In this document: positions 32,917-44,156 of the stretch, one piece after another
How the letters are laid out: every line of letters begins with the position of its first letter
Numbering within the stretch: the stretch's first letter is position 1
Assembly (NCBI GenBank): GCA_907163375.1
Contig: CAJQUW010008924.1
Location: 620,001-684,000, forward strand
DNA: 64,000 nucleotides
Reading direction: 5' to 3'
Source of the DNA: Prostheceraeus crozeri
Lineage: Eukaryota > Platyhelminthes > Polycladida > Euryleptidae
Translations under genes and position numbers: made by a program
Notes under the pieces: model-generated
The model's input: the letters and a program-made list of their open reading frames with translations, nothing else
Told to the model about the DNA's origin: nothing
Database searches by the model: none

Positions 32917-33252
32917 CTCACAATCGGCGTTAGTTTACAAAATGCAATTGATTATCTATCAATTGGCTACAATAGCAACGATTCATGCCAGTTTCCCTAA
33001 TCGTAATCGATGATATTACCTGAGATGTCGACACTGCCAAACATCCAATCTCCATCCTGCGGCTTGTGGAAAAGTAGACAGCACCTCAGCCTGCGTTTCC
33101 ATCGTGCGGCACAAATTCAGACCGTCTCAGATATCATCAATGTCTGCGCTTCCGCATGGACCTGCGTTTCGCCGCAGCTTCTTGCGTTTCAAACCTGCGT
33201 TTCTCTACCGCAAGATAGCGAGATGAAAAACGCAGGAACTATAATTCAGCCT

Positions 33253-34099
33253 TTAGAAAGTTCACGCACTGAATATGTTGCACGTGTTAAGATGGTCCGC
33301 TTCAATATCGGATGCGGCATTAAGTGGCTACACCGTCACTGGCTCGAACCGACCTATAATAAAATGAGGACCAACAGGTCGAAACTTGTCTCATGGTGGT
33401 TGCATCTGTTGTGATTTGATAAATCCTTCAGATTACTTCATCCTTCATATCGTTAATTCTTGCATCAAGTCCTTCTCGAGGAGTAGGTACCTCATTTATA
33501 AGTTTGGTTGTTCTTCGCCTCGCCAAATACCTCAAAAAATGGAGATGTGATATTGATGGGGTTCGTGCAATCATAGCTCAAACTTTATTTGTTCCAAAGT
33601 GAGTTCGTTATGTCTTCGATAATCTCCACTGCCGTCCAGTAAATGACATCGAAGACTTGATTTCCCCGTGTCTTTACTCCTACTTCCACAACCCCTTCAA
33701 ATTCATGGTCTATTGCCCACAAATGGCAACAGAAGAGTCAATGCATATTTTAGCTTCAATAATGTTTGCATCTAATTGCATCAATTTGCTTTATCTTTTC
33801 AATTCTCGACCTGGTTAGCACGATGCATGAGCTACATTTTAGAGTACATATTAAATGTTATGAGGGGTAAATATTTATGAAAGGCACCTTGAATGACACT
33901 CGATCTGTCATCATCATCCTAAATGATAGTCTCTACAGTGATTGATGATTAATCTGTACAATCTATTGATGAGCAGCTACATTTGATCTGCATATTTCTA
34001 CACTTGATCACATACATTTCTGTGCTTCCACATTTCATACTGAATATGTCTACATTTGATCTGCATACTTCTACATTAATGTCGGAAGACCTATATAAT
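33253..34099. other. End of left arm and adjacent AT-rich DNA
   Basis: Pairing with the right arm stops at about 33520 (partner about 48757). Beyond that no gene is seen. The phrase CTACATTTGATCTGCATA occurs twice (around 33977 and 34050) within a short run of similar words, a degenerate local repeat. Confidence 0.5.
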
Positions 34100-34180
34100 G
34101 CTTTTATTGACTAGCTATGGAAGATAGAAACTTCGCCTACGGCTCAGTTTATATCCCGCCATAGCTAGTCAATAAAAAGC
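34100..34180. repeat. 81-bp hairpin element
   Basis: TTTTATTGACTAGCTATGG at the left is answered by CCATAGCTAGTCAATAAAAA at the right, 19 to 21 paired bases around a 38-base loop. Non-coding; probably a minimal foldback element or transposon solo ends. Confidence 0.7.
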
Positions 34181-34189
34181 AGCATAAAC

Positions 34190-36455
34190 CATAGAAGCAG
34201 ACAATAATACACTAGAATGGAAGTTTGATATCTTGCCTATGTACAATGATGGCACATAGAAAAATTTATCGTTTGTAGATCAGATTCGATCTAAAACATT
34301 ATATCATAGTCAAACTATTTGCCAAATTGGTTGTGGAAGTTGTTGACAGCAAATTACAGGATTTTCATGAAGAGAATTTTAAGTGAGATGGTGGCATTGT
34401 TTTATGTGCCTACTATTCTGTGGATTAATATACTGTGTCTATTTGTACCAGTCATTGACAACTATTTTCCAATTTTTTTTAACACTGGAATGCGAATTGA
34501 AATTTGGTTCACAGAGTCATAATCGAAAGTAGTTGGTGTACTGGTTGTAAGAACATTTCAAGAATTCAAAGATAAAATTTCTAATTATTGGATAATTTCT
34601 CCTTCTAACGGTCAAGAAACCTAGCACTCTTCTGGAATAAACACATCGAAGGCTTCTTTAGCGACAGTCATTTTTCAGATAAATGAAATGTCGTTGGAAC
34701 TTTTCAATTAATCACTAAATGATTTATATGACATAGTGTGATGATATTTTGGAGGCTTATGTTCGAAAGCATGCAGAGGTTTTGAAAATTGTTCAAATAT
34801 AATGAATAGGGGAATCCTTCAAAGTAAAATGAATACTTTTTATCTGTTTGGAAGCTCCCCATGTCAGATATTTGACACATTAGTGAAAAGCAAAAATAAG
34901 CTAGTCTCGCGCGAGCGCTTTCGACGACCGTCGGCCACCATAATCATGCGCAAGTGAATTTATTCATCATTATTGCAGACGGAACGAAATGATAACAATT
35001 CAAGAAGACTTATTCATTTACAAGAATGAAAAATTTAGAAATTCAAGACTACTAATAAAATAAGAAGTTAGTAAAGTCAAAATATGTAAAAATCATATAC
35101 AGTCACAAAACAGAATCATAGAGAGTTCCAATCTCTGCCTTAGTCTTATTGGATGATCTCAGCTTTCGAGTCCACAACGCCTCTTTGGTGACTCGACGCC
35201 GCCAGTTCTCCTCCCTGTCAACACACTCCATCCGATCTAGAGCAACCATGTGACCAGTGTCGCAAAGATGTTTGGCCAGCTCCGACCGGTCGACGTCGAG
35301 GGTCTGTAGATCTCTTCTATGTTCTTTCTTCCTTTCGTTCAATGGTCGACCACTCTCACCGACATAGGAGAAGCTGCAATCTGACTCAGAACACGGGATA
35401 TGGTATACCGAGCCCAGAGTGATTGCAGGCGAAGGACGTTTCTTGACTAAAAGGGAACGCAAAGAATTGGCAGGTCGAAGGGCTACATTAATGTTCTCAG
35501 AAGCCAGAACAGACCTGATTCTCTCACCAATGCCAGGTGTGTAGGGAATTGAGGAGACGGGAGTTGCTCTGTCGCTGTTGCCGGAAGATTACTGATCAAT
35601 CGACCATCTGTCAAGCTCTCTATGGTCATAACCATTGTTACTCAAAACACCTTTCAGATGGTCTTTCTCCAACCTTAACGTGGACTGTGAGCATAACCGC
35701 TCTGCTCGCACATTGAGACTTCGCACGTGACCCTTGAATGTACTCACAGGATGACACGAGCGACGATTGAGGTAAATGTCTGTATGCGTAGGCTTTCTGT
35801 AAATGGAGAAAGACAAACTTCCTTCAGACTTGTCGATTAATAGGTCGATGAAAGGCAGCACCCCATCTGTCTCCATCTCCATTGTAAAGGATATAGTTTC
35901 CTCCCTCGAATAAAAGAAAGACAGAAAACCAATCAACTCTTGAGGGGAATGATCCCAGCACGCAAGGACATCGTCCACATATCTGTACCATAGAGAAGGA
36001 TAAGGAATACCAAGCTCCTGTAAGAAGCTTGGTATACTAAATAAGAAATACTGTAAGATTTCTTGGCCTCTGATTTCGAGCTGGAGTAGTGTAGGTTCTG
36101 TAAATCGACATTACAAGTTGTATATGTGTCTGATTATACTCTTGATAGATTATATGAACGATAATTCAAAATGATGAACGTACAGAACGTCTTAAGGGAT
36201 TTCCTTCTTTGTCATCCTGTCGCCGCAGTATTTTGTAAATTCACTGTTGCTTTTGTGTACATGATCTTTGGACAAGGGGCAACTTTCCAGATCACAAATT
36301 GACTTGATAATTGAAATGAAAATGCCAACCAGAAAACAAGAAAGTTGGTCTGCAAAATTTGCGTTTTGCCCCAACTAAGTTCCCCCGGCGTGTGTCATGA
36401 TTTTCATGCAATTTCCATTCTAGGACTTTCTATGGTATTGCTAATTTCTATGGCA
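34190..36455. repeat. Nested inverted repeat, right half
   Basis: Inverted partner of 24720-25805. It is interrupted at about 34850-36055 by a Penelope-like fragment that is missing from the left half. The inner edge lies about 100 bases upstream of the GST start codon, so the GST promoter sits right at the repeat border. Confidence 0.7.
34920..36035 (-). mobile_element. Penelope-like retroelement fragment (5'-truncated, broken)
   Basis: The minus strand encodes the end of a reverse transcriptase with the catalytic box in WYRYVDDVLACWD (near 35970), followed by LPFIDLLIDK and YRKPTHTDIYLNRRSCHP. A C-terminal GIY-YIG endonuclease comes next, readable as VYHIPCSESDCSFSYVGESG with NERKKEHRRDLQ. 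Reverse transcriptase fused to GIY-YIG is diagnostic of Penelope-like elements. The upstream reverse-transcriptase lobes are missing and there is about one break in what remains. Downstream AT-rich sequence to about 34920 is its probable untranslated end. Age is moderate: it is absent from the paired repeat copy. Confidence 0.85.
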
Positions 36456-36486
36456 CTAACCTCAAAAGCTAACTATTACTATTGCA

Positions 36487-36495
36487 TATATAAAA
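36487..36495 (+). promoter_or_regulatory. Candidate TATA box of the GST gene
   Basis: TATATAAAA lies 66 bases before the GST start codon. Transcription from about 30 bases downstream would give a 5' leader of roughly 35 bases. It is a candidate only; TATA-like words are common in AT-rich DNA. Confidence 0.35.
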
Positions 36496-36552
36496 TAAAA
36501 TTGATATCATCAATAGTCTGCATTACGTTCATGTAGTTGTTCGGTTAAAATA

Positions 36553-37167
36553 ATGTCTTATAAGCTCATTTACTTTGACTTTCAAGGGCGCGGAGAAATC
36601 ATTCGGATGATTTTCAAAATGGCAAGAGTGGACTTTATTGACAAACGCATTTCATTGAAACAGTGGTACTCAAACAAAAGGCCTGAAACACCAACGGGAG
36701 TTCTTCCTGTCTTAGAAACTGAGGGTAGAAGACTTGTGGAATCTGGTGCAATCATCCGACACTTAGGTCGTAAGTTTGATTTAGCTGGTCAAAATCAAAT
36801 GGAGCGCTATGAGATCGATCGAGTACATGAGCATGTTATTGACATTATGAATGGTGCTTCAATGCCTATCAAGAATCATCGATCTGAACTTGATGTTGGT
36901 GTAAAGAAAATGAAGGAATTCATGCAGAGTACTGGCTTTGACATGATGAAGCAGGTGGAAGGATTCATTTACCCAAATTATTTGACTACTGAGAGTGGAT
37001 TGACGATCGGTGATGTTGTAGTTGTTCATTTGACTGAGTTCATGAACCAACTAAATCCTGAATTTATAAAGGACTTCTCAGTTTTAAAAAGACATCATGA
37101 CACCGTGATGAAAATGTCTCCTGAATTGAAGAGGTGGATTGATGAACGCCCTAAAACCATGTTTTAA
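36553..37167 (+). CDS. Glutathione S-transferase, sigma class / prostaglandin D synthase-like
   Basis: 204 residues, intact and in a single exon; the family's usual length is about 200. Cytosolic enzymes of this class join glutathione to electrophiles or isomerise prostaglandin H2. The N-terminal thioredoxin-like domain (about 1-80) starts MSYKLIYFDFQGRGEIIRM, with the catalytic Tyr expected at Tyr7. The cis-proline motif is in GVLPVLE, and VESGAIIRHLG gives the Ser-x-Ala-Ile-type glutathione-binding turn. The helical C-terminal domain has the DLAGQNQMERYEID block, the folding N-cap TIGD, and an end (WIDERPKTMF) like that of vertebrate haematopoietic prostaglandin D synthase. Animal sigma genes normally have several introns, so lack of introns suggests a retrocopy. 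However, it has its own TATA candidate and an AATAAA, with no poly(A) remnant seen. Class is secure; the substrate is not known. Confidence 0.92.
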   Translation: MSYKLIYFDFQGRGEIIRMIFKMARVDFIDKRISLKQWYSNKRPETPTGVLPVLETEGRRLVESGAIIRHLGRKFDLAGQNQMERYEIDRVHEHVIDIMNGASMPIKNHRSELDVGVKKMKEFMQSTGFDMMKQVEGFIYPNYLTTESGLTIGDVVVVHLTEFMNQLNPEFIKDFSVLKRHHDTVMKMSPELKRWIDERPKTMF

Positions 37168-37279
37168 GCGTGTTTCTAATGACATTGGATTATCTAGCAC
37201 ATTTTTTGTGTATGATTACATAACCGATTATGTTAAATATATATGTCGGTCGTATGTTTCAATGTGTGGAAAGAGCAGC

Positions 37280-37285
37280 AATAAA
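37280..37285 (+). promoter_or_regulatory. Polyadenylation signal AATAAA of the GST gene
   Basis: AATAAA in GCAGCAATAAAGC, 113 bases after the GST stop codon, a typical distance for a short 3' untranslated region. Confidence 0.6.
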
Positions 37286-37289
37286 GCTT

Positions 37290-38240
37290 GACCACAGAGA
37301 GGTTGTGCTATCCCTTTTGAATGCCTTAGAACTGAATCAAAACGCATGTAAGGAATATTCACATTACCTTAAGATGGCTGCAAATAATTCTCATGAATAA
37401 AGAATTTTGGTACAAATTTTCCACCAGAAATTTGTATGAGTGGCTTGACAGTTACTCGACAACCCTACGATTTACAGATTCATATTATGAGGAAGGCGCA
37501 ACGAAATGTGCTGCAGTGAATAGATCTGTCTATGTATTGTACTACAATATGTACCGTCGATTGATCCGGTACCGGTCAAAACTTTGCACCGGCCATCCAT
37601 ACTGGCTATTTGAAGCTACCTTGTTGATGTTTAATTTACGAAGCATGCTCGCATTTTTCAGTCAATTTCACATTGCATATCTTCAACATTTTCTACTGAT
37701 TTAACATAAAGGACCTCTATGCTCTCTAGACCTTTCATTTAAAAAGCGACCAAGTTGCACACATGTTGAAAATAGTCGGGGTTCAATATTTTGACGAAAT
37801 TTAATGAAGCAATTCGCTCAGTTGGGAATCGGTGTCAAGCATTGAGCCAACAACGAAGGATTTCATGTTGTATGCCTATCAATCGTATTCTCATCGAGGG
37901 CTGAACCATTTAATCGACACAATATCCATGCAATAGTGGACACTCACGAGTTTTCAATATTTCTTCTTTTGTTCTTCATTTGGCTTGATCCAAATTGACT
38001 TTATGCTTCATCTAATAGTAGAGAATGGAATACAATGCTTCTACCACTGCTTCAGCAACTGAATAAGGGACATAAAGCAAAATACTGCATGCAGTCAGCC
38101 AACAGCATGTACTCGGCTAGTTGCGCTTCGACCGCTAACCTTGCAATGCCCATTAAGTAGTCTAATTTAGCTATCTACTACTAATGAAGTATAAGTTACT
38201 TATAAAGAGTAAAAGTTACTTATAAATAGTTACTTATTAA
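37290..38240. other. Intergenic, no gene recognised
   Basis: A 103-residue frame at 37393-37704 shows no domain or convincing signal sequence and may be chance. The rest is AT-rich unique-looking DNA. Confidence 0.45.
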
Positions 38241-38408
38241 AAGAGAAGAGAGAGAGAAAATGAATTTATTTGTAAATGGAAATAAAAAAATAAAGGATGT
38301 CATAAATTCCCTAAACAAACATAACAAGAGAGAAGAGAGAAAATGAATTTATTTGTAAATGGAAATAAAAAAATAAAGGATGTCATAAACTCCCTACACA
38401 AACATAAC
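38241..38408. repeat. Tandem duplication of an ~84-bp unit
   Basis: Two head-to-tail copies (about 38241-38325 and 38326-38408) sharing GAATTTATTTGTAAATGGAA and GGATGTCATAAA, differing at a few bases. Each starts with a GAGA-rich run. This is likely a recent slippage or unequal-exchange duplication. Confidence 0.85.
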
Positions 38409-39323
38409 ATTTTTTAGCATCTCTAGCAGCACACCAGAACAGATTTACGGTATCACGTTGTCAGCAGACGTAATGTGAATGCTTATAAAGAGTCATGAGT
38501 AGGGTTGGCACGAAATATTTCGCGAAGTTTATTCTTTATTTTCTCCGAAGTTTATCGAAGTTTATTTTTTCGAGTGCAATGTCGTTTTTCTTATGCACTG
38601 ATATCATATCGAAGTTCTGCTTATGAAAAGTATACTTTAATTTATCATTTAAGAATTAATTACTACTTCAAAGGCTGTGATAAGTTGGTGTTCATCAATA
38701 TATTAACTGATTTTTCTTCACCAGCCAATCAAATCAAGACAAAAGCATAATCCGGTTACCGTGAATGCAGTTGCGGAAATAAGACTGCTGCAACGTGCGC
38801 AATTGTTTTATTCGTCTTTCAAGGAACTCATGATTCGATGAGTAAACGATTCATCATTTGATTATTCCGCTCTTTAGTGTGCAGTGCATACATAGCAGAG
38901 GACCGTCATTATTTAGTAGTCCGTAAAGATTTTCGGTAAAGAGCTTATTCCTTATTCCTATAGTAATCTGATCTGAGTCACAATCACAACTCACAATGTG
39001 CTTCAAGCGTTTGTAATCATATCATGTGTGTACAAAGTATAGTACATTTACAATGGATGTGGTGTGTGGTAATTGTGTGGTAATGCCGTAGCTGGCAGCC
39101 TCAAAGGGAGATGAGGTGCGGCAAAATTTTCACGTTGTAACAAATGATATTCAATAGGGAGGCGGAATTGAGTTTTATAAAATTTCAATGCGCTACATAA
39201 AAGTTAATAGTCAGCCTGTTTATTACCGATAGGTTATTTATTAATTGAGAACCCACAATGCTTGTAATTCTCAGCTTTGAAGTTTCAATCAACACGTGAC
39301 TTGCAGCAACAATTTTGAATAGC

Positions 39324-42300
39324 CAGGGACGTACAGATACTAGGGACGGCCAACGGCTGCAGTTGCCAAATATCTGTGAGGCGGGCACAAATTTCAACAT
39401 TATTTTTTAATTATGAACCATGAACTATCCTACAATAATCAATGACTTTATAATGATAATTTTGTCAACAATTGATGTGAAATGATTAGAATTTACTGAA
39501 ATATCAATGAGAATATGCACATTTTATCAATGAAAGAAAACAATGAAATGTAAACAAATGTTGATATATTTCAATTACAACGATGGAAAATGAAAATGCA
39601 CAAAACAATCCAATGTCCAGTGAATGCAATAAAGAAGCAAGGCAATGCTAAAATACAAATCATGTGATTTTTGAGAATTATTTACTCATGACTTTAGTCC
39701 TTTTACGCTGGGAGCTCAAATTTCTTTGTTGAAGAGAAAGGACAGGCTCTTTGATTATCATGTTATCATTCTGTTTTCTAACTAATCCCTTGAAGAAGAC
39801 ATTTCCGATTCTAGTGAAAGTGGAATCTTTTATTTCGTGACACATTTCAGGAAAGTACGATTCACCAATAACGCGAAACAGTCTTGCCTGGCGGTTCAAA
39901 CAGCTGGGACCAGTTTTTTCAAAAAATGCATGGCAAAAAGTAGTAAAGTGGAAAAGCCAGTCTGGTGGATAAGATAATCGACCACGAGAACATAAGTCAC
40001 TGAATTCAGACTGAGCATCTATGTTGGTATTCATATTTGTAACAGTATAACCATGTTTATAAGCTATGTAACAAGCAACATAGAAAAGACTTACAGCCTC
40101 TGCCTTTGAAATGTTTTCAATGTAATCAGGACATTCATCGAGAACTAACTCGTTTTCAGTAAACTCTGATTTACAACAGCTACTGAAGCTACATTTATAA
40201 GGACTTTCTTCCGCAGACGACAAGGAGGCATGTAATTTAAGTCTGCGAAGTCGAGCGCTCTTCAAAATCTGCTCGACAGAAAGAAAATAATTCCCTGCGC
40301 TCATTCGGCGATAAATACCGAACTCTTGTTCGACACAGTCGGACTGAAATTCAGAAAGCAATACATAATCAAAATTATGTTCATTAAGCAACATTTTGCA
40401 GAATATGGTCTCGAAGTGTTTGAATCATGGCAAGTCTAGTTTCACTGGTGAAAGTCTTAATCCGACATTTGCCTCTTCCAGACTTCATTAATGAAAGCGC
40501 TTCAGACAAATCAGTCAGAAATTTGATACTGGGATGATCAACAGAACTTATTGGTGATTTGTCAGGATCATTGCGCTTGATCGATTCGACTGTGTTACTG
40601 CAGTTGACAATCTTCCAAAAGCGAACAATGTTTTCTATAAAAATTGCCGTGTCAGTCTTACCATCCATCCGCAGAGCTGCGGCCACTTTTTCATCAAAAA
40701 TCTGAAGGACAAGAGAGACTTTCGTTTTCTGAATTCCGTTTGGGTGGCACGCATTAGGTAAGACGAGTGCGTCGTATCACATTGTTTTCTTCCGACTTCT
40801 ACAAAGCTATGATGTCTGACCACCTAGCACATACTATTCTATCGTCTCCTGGAATTTTGAGGTTGATCTGGCCTAATTTCTCCGTATGCCAATTATTTCT
40901 AAGACATTTCAGTAAATGAACTGTGTCAAAGAGAAGATGGATATCTTGATCATCCACTGAAGCAATCCACGGAGATTCCTTTTCCTGAGAGACATCGTTG
41001 AAACAACCTCGATTGGCTGGGTGGTTATCACATACTAATGCAACTATGCGGCCTCCATGTTGTCGAACTGACAAGATGATCTCATTAACATGTTTTGCTA
41101 ATAAATCAGACGTTAGACAGTATAGAGGAATCATCCTACATATAAATGGTTTTCCACCATACAGTGGCCTAAGCATAAAAGATAAGACTGTTCTTGCTGG
41201 GTTGTTCGGTTGATCTTCAGAATATCCAATTACATGACGGTTACGGTATCTGATTGAAGCGCGAATGTAAATCTCATCAAAAGATAAAACTAACAAACGC
41301 TGGTTACCACCTAAATGCTCAAGTTGATATCTAATAGCTTCATGACAATCTCCATCGGTTCCTGCTTCTCCAATACCTGAAAGACAGTGTCTTATTGTGT
41401 TTGGATGTCGTAAGGACGTAAGTGTTCGAAATTGGCGATAACATGCTGGACTGATCAGATACAAAAAAGCTGCTTGCCTTAATACCATCGCTTCATAACT
41501 TCGGAAGTTTGGGTGAATATTTAAATTCATTCCCTGAGATATAAGGAAAGAAGTTCGCATTTCTAGAGAATCTTGTTGAAGATCAGCATTTAACGAAGAA
41601 AAATAGCTTGATATTTGTGCTTCAAGAGATATGTTAGTATTCTTACATCGAACTATTTTTAAATCGATTTCAGAATATTTGATCGTCCAAGAAGATCACT
41701 AACAGCTACCTTCACACTGTCGTACTTAAAACATTCAACCGACATATCTGGGTGGATAAAGATCTTAACGGTTGGATCACCGGAATTTGAAAATATATAA
41801 AGAAAAATATTACCGTTCAACTCTGAGATGGACACATCTAAACTTTTCAAGTCGCTGTTTCCCTTGAGAAAGTCAAATAATTCACTAAATTCTGGAATTG
41901 TATCCGCTTGGATGAATGATTCGAGTTGATCTTCTTGACAATGGCGAGTCTCTGCTGCTATTTTTCTTTCCTTGACGCTTCTAGGTGGACCTGAAAAGAA
42001 AATACATTATTTAATGAACTGGATTCTACTCGATATAGCTTAAAGCAACAATTATAATATCCGTTATGATTTTTAGCAATAATTTAAGCCTAGTTAACAC
42101 AGAAGTGAAAAGGAAAAATTATATTTGAAGCATATTGGAATATGTGGGCCCTTATATGTTAATTTTAAAATGTACTTTGCTTAGGAACATTGCACTCCTG
42201 TATTTTATTAGTCTCTAAACTTAATTATAATATTTAGTACCAAAATACTAGATTATGTTGGAAGCAGTTAAGTACAGGAGACATGAGTGCTCATAATGCT

Positions 42301-43388
42301 AGTGGATCGAAACAGGGAAACATTTGACAAAACAATTTATTTACACATTGTAGGCTAGCCCAAATATTTTTTTGATTAATAGTAGGATGTAACCTGCTTA
42401 TCGATGTAAATCAGTTTTTAGGTTTATTTTACAGCTTCTTGAATTATGACATTGAAAATATGGTAGGTCTACAAGTTTATTCAACTTACCGGACGTAGTC
42501 TGTCTTAATGTAGATTTGGGAACACAGAATACTGATGGAGGTGCAGCAGGTGACATATATCGACTTTTCTTCTTCGTTTCCATATTTTCCGGCCAGTGAA
42601 GGCGACAGATCCCCATGTTTGACGTTACATTCTGAAAAAAAGATAAGAACATAAATAGTCTATTTTTGCACGGATAAGAAAGGATATGCAACTTCTTTCA
42701 TAGTTTTTAGAGTTAAGTAAGCCTTCAACATTCAGTGAAAATTGTGTAATTCATGGCTATAATACACGCAGTGTTATTTCATCTAAGGCCTATATGAATT
42801 ATGAAATATGAAGCTTGGTGAAACTATGGAATGACTTGAGTACACCAAAGTTGCAAGAAATTGTATTCGTGTATAAACGGCTATACATCATATCAAAACT
42901 TCTTTTACTTTATTTACAGAAGAATTACAGAAGTAGGATCTAAGCTCACAGCTAATATTATTTGATTAACAGAATAATGTATTAGTTAAGTATAGGCTAC
43001 TTACCATTAGTTTGTTCGGCAATGCTTCAATCCACTTTCGCCTTTCGTCCAGCTGTTTTGGAAAAGTAAAAACTTTGACATACGGTTCATTAGCATAATA
43101 GTTGGATTTACATCCATACACACTGCAACTCCGAGGCATGAAAGTTGAGTGTTAAGATACGTTGTCACATGAAGTCGATGCTATGGAAGGCGAAGAGACA
43201 CCATGATCGATTATGAATGCAGAAGAACTGTTATAAAAAACTCTCACTGAGATCGGCTGGAATGTGGAATGTGGATTCTCAATGAGCAAGAGCCAATCAG
43301 AGCGCAGAAACGTAGAACAATACAGGACGGTAGCGTGAGACCGTCCGCCTCACAGATATTCGGCAACTGCAGCCGTTGGGCGTCCCTA
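39324..43388 (-). mobile_element. P-superfamily DNA transposon with spliced transposase gene
   Basis: A 4.07-kb element. Inverted ends of 44 bp (39341-39384 and 43345-43388, two mismatches) begin TAGGGACG and contain CCAACGGCTGCAGTTGCC. The left end has 17 extra bases outside (39324-39340, starting CAGGGACG). TGAATAGC is duplicated at 39316-39323 and 43389-43396, the 8-bp size typical of P elements. The minus-strand gene has a THAP domain followed by a P-type transposase. It is inserted in the hAT-like element. Confidence 0.9.
39678..43139 (-). pseudogene. THAP-domain P-element transposase, multi-exon, partly broken
   Basis: Exon 1 is 43139-43005 (MPRSCSVYGCKSNYY...LPNKLM), exon 2 is 42631-42490 and exon 3 starts at 41990. 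Both introns have GTAAGT donors and TTTTCAG or TTTTTTCAG acceptors and join in frame. Exons 1-2 form a THAP zinc finger: C5-x4-C10-x43-C54-x2-H57, Trp36 and the closing APPSVF motif at 75-80. THAP domains bind the transposon's DNA. The body (41560-40799) shows LLVLSFDEIYIR, VALVCDNHPANRG and LLFDTVHLLKCLRNNW, the RNase-H-like core and conserved HLLK..RN block of P and THAP9 transposases. The C-terminus (40394-39678) has FGIYRRMSAGNYFLSVEQI. Frame changes near 41670 and around 40700-40800 break it. The first might hide an unseen intron; the second is likely real damage. Confidence 0.85.
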
Positions 43389-43991
43389 TGAATAGCTTAT
43401 ACTTTCTAGATGTGTTTTATTCATATATAGTCGTATGCCTACATAGGCCAAAAAATTCAACGTATATGCGTAGATTTATAAAGTAAATGGTGTATGGTCA
43501 GCTAAGTATGTTATGACTTATGAGCATAAGGGTTATAGTCTACAAAGTACGCTACGTAAAAAGAACTTTCTACCTGAATTCGATCCTTAGTCTCTGCATT
43601 ACAGTCATGTTGATAAATAAATTTATCTCATTACATTGGATGCGATCTCATTTTATCAATGCACATGTATGCTAAAAATTGCAGAAAGCCTTTTGACAGG
43701 AGAAGTAGATCGCATATTAATAATGATTGAATGTAACTGAATAGGGCTATTCAAACGAAATGTGATAATTGAAAGTTTAGTAAATTGTGGAATTATCAAA
43801 ATGTTAAGAATACTATTGCCTGTAATCCATTAATTCTATTAATCTAATTGATTATTGATGATTAATCTAATTAATCAATCGCACTCGATTCAAAGTTCAA
43901 ATATGCTAGTAGAGACAGTATACTAAATCTGAAATCTCATCTACATGTACGTGTACATGTATATGGAAGTCGAAGTAGACTGCGGTTAATT

Positions 43992-44156
43992 ATGCGCAAA
44001 TTCATCCAAATGAAAGAAATGAAGCAAGCCGACATAACGGGAAGTGTTGAGATGGTGGACTTCTGCTTCAGTGGCGAGGTGGCAGTGGGACCAGAATTGG
44101 CGCAGGAATATGGGTTAACGGTGAAGGAGAATCAGGAGGATGACGATGACTTTTAA
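43992..44156 (+). CDS. Short acidic-ended frame, unknown
   Basis: 54 residues from MRKFIQMKEMKQADITG to ENQEDDDDF and stop, inside the hAT-like element and outside the nested P element. Its GC content is higher than its surroundings and the acidic end looks protein-like, as in the last exon of a larger gene, possibly the host transposon's own. The frame is open for only some 15 codons upstream of the Met. No family recognised. Confidence 0.2.
   Translation: MRKFIQMKEMKQADITGSVEMVDFCFSGEVAVGPELAQEYGLTVKENQEDDDDF

Larger units (their letters stand above)
31128..33252 (+). mobile_element. PIF/Harbinger DNA transposon, decayed, left-arm copy
   Basis: 2125 bp with ends AGGCTGGATTATAG and CTATAATTCAGCCT and the 3-bp duplication TTA on both sides (31125-31127 and 33253-33255), as expected of Harbinger. 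Many AACGCAGG or CCTGCGTT words lie near both ends. It carries the usual two genes facing each other, a transposase on plus and a MADF/Myb-like DNA-binding protein on minus, both broken. The inverted twin at 49031-51091 has an internal deletion near its transposase start. Confidence 0.85.

Noticed and set aside
32629-33000. 123-residue plus-strand frame, repeated at 49283-49654
   Set aside because: The opposite strand carries the MADF-type domain of the Harbinger element; this frame is its shadow.
37393-37704. 103-residue frame after the GST gene
   Set aside because: No recognisable domain, unusual Tyr/Leu-rich composition for AT-rich DNA, and no supporting signals; treated as chance.
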